Source of the DNA: Henricia sp. BOLD:AAB3569
Lineage: Eukaryota; Echinodermata; Asteroidea; Spinulosida; Echinasteridae
Assembly: GCA_037783545.1 (NCBI GenBank)
Contig: JBBELK010000060.1
Span: 1,302,001-1,366,000 of the forward strand
Direction: 5' to 3'
Length of the DNA stretch: 64,000 nucleotides
Shown: piece after piece, positions 1 to 10,280 of the stretch
How the letters are laid out: each line of letters opens with the position of its first letter
Numbering within the stretch: the first letter of the stretch is position 1
The notes under the pieces: generated by a model
What the model saw: the letters and a program-made list of their open reading frames with translations, nothing else
What the model was told of the DNA's origin: nothing
Databases searched by the model: none
Position numbers and translations under genes: made by a program

Positions 1-470
1 ATATACGGATTGAGAGCGCAAAATTTCAGAATGTTAACCACTTCGCGACGGGGAACTGCATATGCAGTTCTAAGAGTGTCTTGGGGGCGGTTATACAGAA
101 TTAGACCATGGGTCAGTACTACCAGGGCAGAGCTGGTCTCTTATCTTGTTGGCTTGGGGTCATGTCAGTTTTGGGTTTTTGACCTGTGACTTGACTCTGG
201 AGAAAATGACTTGTGACTGGACTTGGGAAATAAGATTGACTTGAAATAAAAACTAGTCATCAAGTCCCCAGCTGGCCCCAGAGACATGTACTGCATAACC
301 AAAACTGCAAGTGCAGTCTCCCGCTCCAGGGGAATAAATTGGAATATGCCTAGCAGCCGTGAAGTGGTTAATGAGAAAAACATGAAAAATGATTATTGTC
401 TCAAAATCTCAACACCCATGGGAAACATGGGGGCTAAAAAATGTGATCTGGACACGCTCCTTTAAAGGCT
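1..470. repeat. Fragments of a dispersed repeat
   Basis: Bases 1-30 match the end of the 84-bp tandem unit at 39761-39998 (shared atatacggattgag and gcaaaatttcag). Bases about 390-465 match 51870-51948 (shared tgatctgg and cactcctttaa-type ends). The middle has no recognisable gene. This stretch is probably intronic or 3' to the ATXN7L3 exons and looks like decayed repeat. Confidence 0.5.
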
Positions 471-712
471 CTCAGAAAACTTATTTTGTTGGATTTTCAA
501 CGCGATTAAACCTACATGGAATGAATTGACCTTCACATCCATGCATGCATCTCTCAATGAGCCCTAGAATGGCAAGACCTCAACGAGGCACATTAAGTAC
601 ATGTAGAGTGGCACACCCTGCCTCAGCGGCTCATACAGAGGTTTTAATAGTGCAGTCAGCATCGCCACAAGATGAAATATGTTTCATAAATCTTGATCTT
701 TTGGTCAGAGTA
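471..712. other. No recognisable gene
   Basis: AT-rich sequence with no open frame resembling a protein and no splice-flanked exon that I could recognise. It is probably intron of the minus-strand ATXN7L3-like gene, whose downstream exons should lie left of the window. Confidence 0.4.
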
Positions 713-1110
713 TAATGCATAGTTCCGAGATTGTCCAATTAACCCCACCCCTGGGTTACTGTTGTTATGCCTCACAAGCCATCACAAAAATGGTGACATA
801 CAACCCACGAAGCAATGGGGAAAGCACAGATTCAATGGAGAAAACTCAAAGGTATTTTTGTTTTAGGGTCGCAGTTATCATAGCACACACTGAATAAAGG
901 ACCAGTTTTACAGGGATGTCATATATTCATAAAGTAGACACTGTCTTACCTTTGAACAGAAAAATCGCCCGACATTGAAACAAAAATTCACTCGGATCAC
1001 CGCATACAAACTGTACGGCCGAGCATCACTTAAACATGTTTTTTTGTTTGTGATAAAATGAACTCCGACCTATGTGGGCGCTTTCTGCATAGCTCTGTTT
1101 TGATTGGTCG
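713..1110 (-). mobile_element. Internal remnant of IS630/Tc1-like transposon
   Basis: This block matches 13957-14350 of the larger transposon over about 400 bp: both carry gcatagttcc, a shared acaagccatc stretch and a shared gctctgtt/tgattggt end. On the minus strand its first bases encode a peptide like the VNW..-ELCI stretch that precedes the catalytic DNAR motif of the other copy. It has no intact frame and sits in the intron downstream of the zinc-finger exon of the ATXN7L3-like gene. Confidence 0.65.
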
Positions 1111-1216
1111 GCAGGTTCGGCTTGATTGACAGGTCGGAACAACACATTTACGTTTCTTTTTTGAACTGTATCTTTGCAATGCAATGTGGAATGTTCTAAA
1201 CAATCAGATACTGCAC

Positions 1217-1392
1217 CTTTTGCTGGCAAGTCTACTGCTGTTTCGTCCCATGCCCATACATTTTTCCAAATGTGGAGCAAATCGTGACGCTGAGAGGTTA
1301 CGATTGCAGTGGGGGCAAACACAGTCAATTTGCTTCTTTATCGGCGGCTTTCCAAATACATCTCTCCCTGGCTCGTTCACAATTTCATAAAA
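1217..1392 (-). CDS. ATXN7L3: ATXN7L3-like exon 3: SGF11-type zinc finger
   Basis: The minus-strand reading begins [14 protein letters not shown], runs through [13 protein letters not shown] and ends [16 protein letters not shown] then [10 protein letters not shown]. CxxC followed by H and C is the SGF11 zinc finger (Cys-Cys-His-Cys), which in the family docks the deubiquitinase module on the nucleosome. The acceptor is a good polypyrimidine tract ending ctacag at 1393-1398. The donor is AG|gtgcag at 1216, leaving phase 2. Entry is in phase 0, in register with the exon ending at 2256. The next exon is not found in the remaining 1.2 kb. Confidence 0.9.
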
Positions 1393-2255
1393 CTGTAGAG
1401 AAAAAATGTTGAGTATGTATGTAAACTATCCTTTTTTCATCTCTAGAAGTATGCTTTTAGCAGATTTGTCATGTTTCATTGTGACGTTTTTAAAAAGAAA
1501 TTAACTGCCCTTTTCAGCAGTATGGAATGGAATGGTTAAACTTCTAAAAAGCAACATTTGTTGCGCTACTCTCGTAACGCACAGACAGACTGTTCCTGTG
1601 CTGCGCGGCAAGTGAACTTTATTTCAAGTTCTCAATTTCATTTGACATGGTGGAAACAATTTTGAGACGTAAATTATAAAAGCCGATTTAAATAATTTGT
1701 GGTACTCATATTAAACTTATACTTTTTGTAAAATATATTTTATTGCGAATTTATTCTTTTTGGTGGACTCAGCCCAAATCCCCGATTAAAATTACTTAGT
1801 TGGCTCGCATCTGGGCGGTTCGAAATGGGCGCCGAGTACAGACTGTGCGATTTAGGCTTCGCACACTTTCCGTAGTTACCGTGGGTTATTCTGTGCATAC
1901 TGTGCACTAGACTGGTCGTGCACACAACCAGTATGACATGAGCCACAGAGTGCATACATATGTATGTGACCGACGGAGAACGAAGAGATGAATTTGGAAT
2001 AAGTCACGAATAATCATTTTGAAACTCCGGCAAAATGACATGGATTTTCATGTTTTTGGAAAACGTGGTACATTTGACGGAGCTGAAATGTCTTCAGATA
2101 GGGTTTTTTATGTCCTTTTTATTTATAATGGTTTTGTTCCCAGAAGTGCTCAAACATTGTCAAAAACAGATCATCTATGGGGCCTTTAAAAATGAAATAC
2201 CTCTCAGTGCAACAAATGTCCCAATTTTAAAGGCAGATGCAGTACACATGTATAC
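1393..2255 (-). other. Intron of ATXN7L3-like gene
   Basis: No coding exon or known repeat is recognised here. The stretch is bounded by a consensus-like donor (AAG|gtatac) and a pyrimidine-rich acceptor on the minus strand. Confidence 0.6.
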
Positions 2256-2381
2256 CTTAAGGCTAGGCTCATCGGTTTCATCAAGGAAGAGCTGTCCCAT
2301 CTTGCATGAACGGTGGATTTCAAAGCAGAAGCCAAGAATCATTTCGTCAAGCAAATCGGACAAAATGCACTCTTCCAAATC
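2256..2381 (-). CDS. ATXN7L3: ATXN7L3-like exon 2: SAGA-DUB N-terminal segment
   Basis: Forty-two codons in phase 0-0: DLEECILSDLLDE, then MILGFCFEIHRSCKMG, then QLFLDETDEPSLK. The LGFCFE(I/V)HR core followed by a hydrophobic-LD(D/E)TD segment is diagnostic of ATXN7L3; the human protein has the same order of motifs. The long N-terminal helix of this family packs into the deubiquitinase module beside ENY2 and the ubiquitin protease; this is known of the family, not seen here. The acceptor is a T-rich tract ending ttccag and the donor is AAG|gtatac. Confidence 0.9.
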
Positions 2382-2747
2382 CTGGAACAAATTGCACAGC
2401 AAAAGGTGAATAAATTTGAATGTTTTTGTATATCATGGATACAAGTGCTACTATTAAAGAGAAAGATACGAAAGAAGACATTCAAGTAAAAGAGAAAGTT
2501 CTGCAGTTTGCATATATTGGCCATATATATTTCTGCATCCATTAACAAGCCAGGGCAATCAGGGCAAGCCAGGCAGGGGGATTGGGTCGAATCTCAAGTG
2601 ATCTCTGGGAGGGATGGTTATCTCATTGAAGGGTTTATCCCTCTGTAGAGCTTGCTAAGCTGACGTGACCGCCAATCATATCATGTGATGAACAACTGCA
2701 ATACTGTGTTTTGAGACCACAAGTTGGCTTTATAGGATCAGGAGCTC

Positions 2748-2816
2748 AGTTGGTAGGGCGTCAGCACGTTAAGCAGAAGGTCCACGGTTCGAATCCCTGT
2801 ACGTGGAGCCAAGTTG
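2748..2816 (+). repeat. tRNA-like sequence (SINE head or pseudo-tRNA)
   Basis: A-box-like gagctcagttggtag and B-box ggttcgaatcc are at tRNA spacing. The 7-bp acceptor stem does not pair, the anticodon stem has a mismatch and no T sits before a clear anticodon. This makes a working tRNA gene unlikely; a tRNA-derived SINE head or a dead tRNA copy is a better fit. Confidence 0.55.
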
Positions 2817-2830
2817 TTTATCACTGCATT

Positions 2831-2998
2831 CAGCAGCTGATTTCACGAATATTTACGCACTGCATATAAGCCCGCTTGTGCAACTTTTTACTGCGTAAGC
2901 TGCGCAACATTCCTGCGATAATTACACGCAAGCCTATGGGGCTTATGCCATTTTCAAAAGTTGTGCAAGCTACAAAAATTTTCGTGAAATCTTCTACA
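2831..2998. mobile_element. MITE, CAGC(C/T)GATTTCACGAA family (diverged copy)
   Basis: Begins cagcagctgatttcacgaa and ends ttcgtgaaatc, with inner gcgcaa/ttgcgc-like inverted motifs. The same layout recurs at 34101-34222, 42224-42390 and 46266-46385. It is non-coding and palindromic. Confidence 0.75.
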
Positions 2999-3130
2999 GA
3001 TCTCCCAAATTCACGGACATTTGTCCACATTTCTATCGAACATTAAGAATTGGCAGGTTTTTCCTGAAATCACCAAGATATTGGTAATCGATTCCTCCAA
3101 AAGATGAAATCGCGATTCCGATTCTCAGCT

Positions 3131-3553
3131 TGAAATCGAGGATTTTTTTCATATACATTGAACACGGATTTCGGTAAATTTATATATTGGAATCGATAGC
3201 TTAATTCAATTCTAAGATATACTTCCCACCGACACTTCCGTCGCAAATGTTGCATTTCTGAGATAAATAAATGATAAAATTACTGCATAAAGTAATGCAC
3301 AAAATGACGTGGCGAGTGGTCTGTGCGTAAGCTCGAAAACAGAGGGCGCTGCGCGTGCGCGTGAATGGTTATCTTGTGCACTAACTGAAGGCAATTTTTG
3401 AAGAAGAAAACGTGATTTTTCTACAGAAAAGCAACATTTGCGACAAAAGTGCAAGTGGGAAGTATATCTTAAAATTACATTATCTGTTGATTCCAGGAGG
3501 TAATTTCCTTAAAATCTTTGTTCAATGTATACGAAAAAAATACCGAAATCGAT
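3131..3553. repeat. Imperfect fold-back repeat beside ATXN7L3 exon 1
   Basis: The arm at 3131-3258 is the inverse of 3424-3553. Shared inverted strings include tatacattgaaca and aagatatacttccca, and cgcaaatgttgc. The spacer of about 165 bp carries a low-complexity gcgcgtgcgcgtg run. The arms are diverged and full of small indels, so this is an old non-autonomous element or a decayed fold-back. Confidence 0.7.
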
Positions 3554-3599
3554 TGTAATGGACTCCAGAGAGGATTTGTCTACTAAGCCCGATACTTAC

Positions 3600-3695
3600 C
3601 TCCTCTTCTGGGCTTAAAAGTGCATCATGGAAGTGATGAAACAAGAAATCATCCATCTTTGTGTGTGCGTCTCCAGTTACTGCTCCAGACGTTAT
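3600..3695 (-). CDS. ATXN7L3: ATXN7L3-like exon 1: start codon
   Basis: The likely ATG is at 3656-3654, giving MDDFLFHHFHDALLSPEEE (19 codons) and then a perfect donor GAG|gtaagt. This joins in phase 0 to DLEECILSDLL of the next exon and puts a short N-terminal extension before the conserved helix. An acceptor-like ttcctgcag at 3696-3704 suggests a preceding 5'UTR intron. The frame stays open upstream to an ATG at 3713, so a start further upstream is possible. The start is inferred from family length, not proven. Confidence 0.65.
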
Positions 3696-4327
3696 CTGCA
3701 GGAACAAACACACGTTTATGATTTTGTAAATTCCTCAAATTGAAATAACTTGTTTATACACCACATACTTGTTGCAACTGATGTCGAGTGTTTATGAGAG
3801 TGCAGTGGGTCTCATTGTATGACGTCACTGCAGTACAATGAGGTGACCACAAGAGGGCAGTATATCTCGACCCTCATTTGCTGTGCTAGTTTTACGTCAA
3901 CGTCAAGCTGGTCTCTTCAGTAAACTCGGAAAATGTGAAGAAAAATGACGTTGGACTAGTTTTTGCCCTGTTTAGAAGAATCATCGGGGAAAATAGACCA
4001 CGGTACTAGATTCTGGAGATTCCAGGGACTTCCATGGTGAGTTTTTCAATGTTTAATTTTGACTGTCGGGGAACGGCCGCCATCTTGGTCGTGCAGCTTT
4101 GTTCAACGTGGGCGAATGGGGTTCAATTGGTAAGGGGCTAAAAGTGATTCATCACGACCCAATGTAAACATCAGAAAATCACTACACTTTTAGCCTTCTA
4201 AAAGTAGCCATGAACAATAAAACTTAATCAGCTAAAAGTGACTCCTGGACTCATCACGTCCCATTGTAAACGTCAGAAAACCACTTTTAGCCTTCTATAA
4301 AAAGTATTGCGAGACTCTATATGCACT
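3696..4327 (-). promoter_or_regulatory. Probable upstream/promoter region of ATXN7L3-like gene
   Basis: It holds a CRE-like tgacgtca near 3819 and a YY1-type gccgccatcttgg at about 4076-4088, a motif typical of metazoan promoters and 5'UTRs. It also has an imperfect direct repeat near 4145-4200 and 4250-4310 (shared tgtaaac.tcagaaaa and cttttagccttct). No coding exon is recognised. That this is the promoter is inferred from position and motifs only. Confidence 0.4.
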
Positions 4328-5621
4328 ATTCTTAAATAGGTAGGATAGGACTGACCTGTGGCTGCGTTTTCGAAGAAAAAAATTTTTTTTCTGTTGCTAA
4401 AATCATGTTTCCTTACCAAGTTCAAAGTTTCTGTTGCATTATCTGTAATGGCGAACGTGTACGGTATTTATACCCTTCTCAATTCTCACTGATTTTTTTC
4501 CAAGTAATTACCTGCAGTCTTTTTTTTCTCCAAAGATGTTCTCGTGAGAATGACAGTCGACAAAACCCACACGCACACGTATCACATATGCACAGTGGAC
4601 AAAACCTGTGGACAAAACATGTCGAGCGAGAATGGCCTACAGCGCCACCAATCGTTTGCAACACGATGGTGGCAACCTCGTCCCCAGGGTGGTCGAGCAT
4701 CCTCGTTCCTGTAGCAGTAGTCTGGTACCCGGACCAAACATTCTTTGACTAGACTGAATTCAGTCGTTGTATATAAAATATGTGGAGCGGGAACCAGTCT
4801 ACTGTAGCAGTAGACCATGGGGCCGAGGTCGCGATGGTGGTGCCTTCTGGTGTTCGCTTAACATACCCGGGTCACCTCAGGAATTGCTCTCAGCTAGGCG
4901 AGAGCTAGGCACCTGAAGTTCTAGCTATATCCCAAACCAAAGTCTCTTGGTCTCTAGCATTATGTAACGTCTCGGTCCTAGGGCCTGCAGACTTTGTGTA
5001 CTTGGACCTGCTGCAAGCAAAACATCTTGTACCTGAGGAAAATTTTTAGCCAGGAAATAAATCAAAACCACAGCTTACTCCCCTCCCCCTGCGATACCTG
5101 TGCCTTTGACTTGAGCAAGGCACTCAATTAACCATGGAGGAAACCATGCACACTTGCTCCATCCTTTGGAGGAGATGTAAAGCCGTTGGTCCAGTGTGTT
5201 TGGTAACGGTAACGGTATAACGGTAACGGGCCATTTCTAATTCTTCATGGGTTTACTCGTACTCACGCTTGCGACTGACAGTGCAATGGGCACTTTAGAG
5301 AAATCCTTGGTATGAATACCGTAAAGAAATAATAATAATAATAATAATAATAATACGCTAAGAGACTGGTCTTAACCAACGTCACATTATAATCACGTAT
5401 TAAATCGGTCTTAAAATTGTTAGTCCGCTCCAAGGCAAACTTGAAATGGTCTGTAAATATTTGGATGAAATCGCGTAAAGATTGTTTCGGGTAATAGACT
5501 AAATCAGTCAATTATAAATTTATAATTTTACTTTGAAGATTTAAAAACGACAAATTTAAAAGCACAGGCTCGTCAGCAATGCGCGCTCGCCAAATTCGTG
5601 CCACGAAATACGCAGCTCCAT
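4328..5621 (+). repeat. Left arm of 3.8 kb inverted repeat
   Basis: This arm is the reverse complement of 5631-6872 (positions summing to 11252) and, for its outer part, of the 3' end of the second right arm up to 8170 (positions summing to 12498). At three sites where the right copies differ, the left arm agrees with the first right copy. It carries a (TAA)n run, a SINE-like tail (ggtatgaatacc) and half of a palindromic MITE at its inner end. Open frames in it are mirrored in the other copies and look like no known protein. Confidence 0.9.
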
Positions 5622-5696
5622 GCCTTTGCTATGGAGCTGCGTATTTCGTGGCACGAATTTGGCGCACGCGCATTGCTGACGAGCCTGTGCTTTTAA
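5556..5696. mobile_element. Palindromic MITE at the centre of the inverted repeat
   Basis: Ends agcacaggctcgtcagcaat and its inverse, with ccaaattcgtgccacgaaat inside each half and a nine-base loop (5622-5630). The same palindrome stands alone at 23396-23536 and 61330-61467, and half copies occur at 8176-8204 and near 12820-12850. It marks the symmetry axis (about 5626) of the larger inverted repeat. Confidence 0.85.
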
Positions 5697-6872
5697 ATTT
5701 GTCGTTTTTAAATCTTCAAAGTAAAATTATAAATTTATAATTGACTGATTTAGTCTATTACCCGAAACAATCTTTACGCGATTTCATCCAAATATTTACA
5801 GACCATTTCAAGTTTGCCTTGGAGCGGACTAACAATTTTAAGACCGATTTAATACGTGATTATAATGTGACGTTGGTTAAGACCAGTCTCTTAGCGTATT
5901 ATTATTATTATTATTATTATTATTTCTTTACGGTATTCATACCAAGGATTTCTCTAAAGTGCCCATTGCACTGTCAGTCGCAAGCGTGAGTACGAGTAAA
6001 CCCATGAAGAATTAGAAATGGCCCGTTACCGTTATACCGTTACCGTTACCAAACACACTGGACCAACGGCTTTACATCTCCTCCAAAGGATGGAGCAAGT
6101 GTGCATGGTTTCCTCCATGGTTAATTGAGTGCCTTGCTCAAGTCAAAGGCACAGGTATCGCAGGGGGAGGGGAGTAAGCTGTGGTTTTGATTTATTTCCT
6201 GGCTAAAAATTTTCCTCAGGTACAAGATGTTTTGCTTGCAGCAGGTCCAAGTACACAAAGTCTGCAGGCCCTAGGACCGAGACGTTACATAATGCTAGAG
6301 ACCAAGAGACTTTGGTTTGGGATATAGCTAGAACTTCAGGTGCCTAGCTCTCGCCTAGCTGAGAGCAATTCCTGAGGTGACCCGGGTATGTTAAGCGAAC
6401 ACCAGAAGGCACCACCATCGCGACCTCGGCCCCATGGTCTACTGCTACAGTAGACTGGTTCCCGCTCCACATATTTTATATACAACGACTGAATTCAGTC
6501 TAGTCAAAGAATGTTTGGTCCGGGTACCAGACTACTGCTACAGGAACGAGGATGCTCGACCACCCTGGGGACGAGGTTGCCACCATCGTGTTGCAAACGA
6601 TTGGTGGCGCTGTAGGCCATTCTCGCTCGACATGTTTTGTCCACAGGTTTTGTCCACTGTGCATATGTGATACGTGTGCGTGTGGGTTTTGTCGACTGTC
6701 ATTCTCACGAGAACATCTTTGGAGAAAAAAAAGACTGCAGGTAATTACTTGGAAAAAAATCAGTGAGAATTGAGAAGGGTATAAATACCGTACACGTTCG
6801 CCATTACAGATAATGCAACAGAAACTTTGAACTTGGTAAGGAAACATGATTTTAGCAACAGAAAAAAAAGTT
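5631..6872 (-). repeat. Right arm, first copy
   Basis: Inverse of 4380-5621 with no difference at the positions I compared. It ends in a run of a then gttt at 6870, where the sequence returns to the centre of the palindrome (tgctatggagctgcg) instead of continuing to the outer end. Confidence 0.9.
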
Positions 6873-8170
6873 TGCTATGGAGCTGCGTATTTCGTGGCAC
6901 GAATTTGGCGCACGCGCATTGCTGACGAGCCTGTGCTTTTAAATTTGTCGTTTTTAAATCTTCAAGGTAAAATTATAAATTTATAATTGACTGATTTAGT
7001 CTATTACCCGAAACAATCTTTACGCGATTTCATCCAAATATTTACAGACCATTTCAAGTTTGCCTTGGAGCGGACTAACAATTTTAAGACCGATTTAATA
7101 CGTGATTATAATGTGACGTTGGTTAAGACCAGTCTCTTAGCGTATTATTATTATTATTATTATTATTATTTATTTACGGTATTCATACCAAGGATTTCTC
7201 TAAAGTGCCCATTGCACTGTCAGTCGCAAGCGTGAGTACGAGTAAACCCATGAAGAATTAGAAATGGCCCGTTACCGTTATACCGTTACCGTTACCAAAC
7301 ACACTGGACCAACGGCTTTACATCTCCTCCAAAGGATGGAGCAAGTGTGCATGGTTTCCTCCATGGTTAATTGAGTGCCTTGCTCAAGTCAAAGGCACAG
7401 GTATCGCAGGGGGAGGGGAGTAAGCTGTGGTTTTGATTTATTTCCTGGCTAAAAATTTTCCTCAGGTACAAGATGTTTTGCTTGCAGCAGGTCCAAGTAC
7501 ACAAAGTCTGCAGGCCCTAGGACCGAGACGTTACATAATGCTAGAGACCAAGAGACTTTGGTTTGGGATATAGCTAGAACTTCAGGTGCCTAGCTCTCGC
7601 CTAGCTGATAGCAATTCCTGAGGTGACCCGGGTATGTTAAGCGAACACCAGAAGGCACCACCATCGCGACCTCGGCCCCATGGTCTACTGCTACAGTAGA
7701 CTGGTTCCCGCTCCACATATTTTATATACAACGACTGAATTCAGTCTAGTCAAAGAATGTTTGGTCCGGGTACCAGACTACTGCTACAGGAACGAGGATG
7801 CTCGACCACCCTGGGGACGAGGTTGCCACCATCGTGTTGCAAACGATTGGTGGCGCTGTAGGCCATTCTCGCTCGACATGTTTTGTCCACAGGTTTTGTC
7901 CACTGTGCATATGTGATACGTGTGCGTGTGGGTTTTGTCGACTGTCATTCTCACGAGAACATCTTTGGAGAAAAAAAAGACTGCAGGTAATTACTTGGAA
8001 AAAAATCAGTGAGAATTGAGAAGGGTATAAATACCGTACACGTTCGCCATTACAGATAATGCAACAGAAACTTTGAACTTGGTAAGGAAACATGATTTTA
8101 GCAACAGAAAAAAAAGTTTTTTCTTCGAAAACGCAGCCACAGGTCAGTCCTATCCTACCTATTTAAGAAT
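6873..8170 (-). repeat. Right arm, second (tandem) copy reaching the outer end
   Basis: A direct repeat of 5631-6872 at an offset of 1246 bp, continued to the outer terminus attcttaaatagg (inverted). It differs from the other two copies at several bases, for example a/g near 6966, c/a near 7171 and g/t near 7609. It is therefore a separate, slightly diverged copy and not a simple sequencing echo. Confidence 0.9.
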
Positions 8171-8329
8171 AATACGAGCGCGCATTGCTGACGAGCCTTG
8201 CCTTTAATCTGTCTGCGATTCTATGTACCGACTACCGATGGTGCTTCGCGAATATACATGTTCCTTGTGCTAAAAACAAAGTACATGTACTATGTATACA
8301 AACTGTTCCCATTTGTCTATTGCGTTAAC
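8171..8329. other. Half MITE and unassigned sequence
   Basis: Starts with gcgcattgctgacgagcc, the end of the MITE family at 23396-23536. The rest has no recognised feature. No second LTR of the neighbouring retrotransposon is found here. Confidence 0.5.
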
Positions 8330-9389
8330 TCATAAAATACCACGCATGTCGTGCCTCCGCTCCCTGCCTTTACCGTCCAGCTCGTCGTCGCTGGCGTACA
8401 CATCCAGTTCGTCGGTGGCTGTCACGGTCGCCACCCTCCCTAGTCGGCACAGTACTGGAGGTGGCGTTGCCGCATGTCCTCCCGGTAGAACTTCCTCCCG
8501 CAACCGAACGGGCACTCGAACGGCATCGCCGGGTGTAGCGCCGGGCACGCTGTTCGGTGGTGCCTCCGCAGGTTGCTTGACTTGTTGAACGGCTTCCCGC
8601 AGTGCCGGCAGTGGATACAGCCCTGGGTCGTCTGGTCCTGTCCTGGGGGTCCTCCACCGGTTGTCTGCTGTGTCGATTTAGGCTTCCTGTGCGGACAGTC
8701 ACGCTGAAAATGACCGATTTCGTGGCACCCAAAACACTTCAACATCGATCGGTCGGATAGCCTGCGCACGTAACCCGTATTATCGTTGTTCGACTCTCGT
8801 TTAGGTTGTGTTGGCTGTACCACCGACCTAACGTCCCTGCGGTTCCTTGTTTCCCTTTCTTATTCTGCACCTGGGAGTCTAGGAAAGCCTCCATCTCCGT
8901 GGCCAGGGTGATGGCTTCGGTCAGGGTCGTCGCCTTTCTCGAAAAGACGCGGCGTTGCAGCTGTTCGTCGCCTAATGCATTCCTGAAAGCCTCCACAGCC
9001 AGGTCCTCCCGCGCTTGTGTGGGAAAGTTCGGGTAGCTCTTGGAAACCAACCGCCGTATAGACTGTCCCAGGCTGCTGATAGATGTAATGGGATTTGGGC
9101 CGTGATCCCGAATCGTTGTTCGAAGTACTCCAGAAGGCGGGGGTACTCTTTTCGCGCCTCTGGTGCCATGTCAGCCAGGGCCTCCAGCGCCGAGCCCTTC
9201 AGGTGGGGGGCAAGGAACATTGCCTTCTCAGCCTCGTCCCACTGGTTGACTGTTACGACGCTTTCAAAATGGATCAGGTAATCGGCCCACGAAGAAACTC
9301 CATCAAACTTATCTGGGAGCATTATTGGTCTCCGACCCCCTGAGGGCGTTCTTCCCATTGGTTTGTGCAGTACGGAGCGCCGAACGGGG

Positions 9390-9690
9390 CTCTCCTCCAT
9401 AGGGTTGTGCAGTGCGGAGCTGATTCACTTGCTCCGCACCGTAGGGTTGTGCAGTGCGGAGCTCCGAGGGGAGCTCTCCTCCATAGAGTTGTGCAGTGCG
9501 GAGCTGATTCACGTGCTCCGCAACATAGGGTTGTGCAGTGCGGAGCAATTCCTCGTGCTCCGCCATTCCTCGTGCTCCGCCCCATAGAGTTGTGCAGTGC
9601 GGAGCAAATTCTCGCGCTCCGCACCATAGGGTTGTGCAGTGCGGAACAATTTCTCGTGCTCCGCCCCATAGAGTTGTGCAGTGCAGAGCT
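9390..9690 (-). repeat. Short tandem repeats in gag head
   Basis: The string gttgtgcagtgcgga recurs about every 40-60 bp (9405, 9450, 9489, 9531, 9588, 9630, 9672). In the gag frame this encodes LRTAQ(L/P)YGAE-type units. Repeat slippage probably produced the frameshift near 9560. Confidence 0.8.
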
Positions 9691-10280
9691 GATTCACTTG
9701 GTCCAGTGTGGTGCGGAGTCGATCCGGGGATTCCGCGCCATAGTCACGTAGCATGCGGGGCTCCGATGGGGGCCGTCTCACATGGTCGTGTGCGGTGCGG
9801 AATCGATCCGGAGGTTCCGCTCCGTAGTCTGGTAGCGTGCGGGGCTCCAAGCGGAGCTGTTCTCCCTGGTCGAGTGTGGTGCGGAGTCGATCCGGGGATT
9901 CCGCGCCATAGTCACGTGGCATGCGGGGCTCCGATGGGAGCCGTCTCACATGGTCGTGTGCGGTGCGGAATCGATCCGGAGGTTCCGCGCCGTAGTCTGG
10001 TAGCGTGCGGGGCTCCAAGCGGAGCTGTTCTCCCTGGTCGAGTGTGGTGCGGAGTCGTTCCGGGTATTCCGCGCCGTAGTCACGTGACATGCGGGGCTCC
10101 GATGGAAGTCGTCCGACATGGTCGTGTGCGGCGCGGAGTCGATCCGGAGGTTCCGCTCCGTAGTCTGGTAGCGTGCGGGGCTCCAAGCGGAGGTGTTCTC
10201 CCTGGTCGAGTGTGGTGCGGAGTCGATCCGGGTATTCCGCGCCGTAGTCACGTGGCATGCGGGGCTCCGATGGGAGCGGT
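9690..10280 (-). repeat. 168-bp tandem repeat inside gag (56-residue units)
   Basis: The marker atgcggggctccgatgg occurs at 9753, 9921, 10089 and 10257, spaced exactly 168 bp. Because 168 is a multiple of three, the frame is kept and the protein gains 56-residue units. The complementary strand is also open over the same span, a by-product of GC-rich repeats. Confidence 0.85.

Larger units (their letters stand above)
2382..3599 (-). other. Intron of ATXN7L3-like gene, repeat-bearing
   Basis: It contains a tRNA-like sequence (2748-2816), a CAGCCGATTTCAC-type MITE (2831-2998) and an imperfect fold-back of about 420 bp (3131-3553). No further exon is recognised. Confidence 0.6.
1217..3695 (-). 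other. ATXN7L3: ATXN7L3-like gene, 5' part (gene span)
   Basis: Three minus-strand exons (3695-3600, 2381-2256, 1392-1217) have AG/GT borders and join in phase 0. They read as the N-terminus of ataxin-7-like 3, the metazoan counterpart of yeast SGF11. In that family the protein is a subunit of the SAGA deubiquitinase module and helps activate the ubiquitin protease that removes ubiquitin from histone H2B in the nucleus. The N-terminal helix, the LGFCFE-type segment and the SGF11 zinc finger are present. The acidic linker and SCA7 domain are not seen and should lie left of base 1. The introns hold a transposon remnant, a tRNA-like sequence, a MITE and a fold-back repeat. Confidence 0.85.

Noticed and set aside
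2748..2816. Functional tRNA gene
   Set aside because: A and B boxes are present, but the acceptor stem does not pair and the anticodon arm is irregular.
4405..8093. Several identical open frames of 73-115 codons
   Set aside because: They are copies within the three arms of the inverted repeat, include a (TTA)n-encoded tyrosine run and overlap each other on opposite strands.
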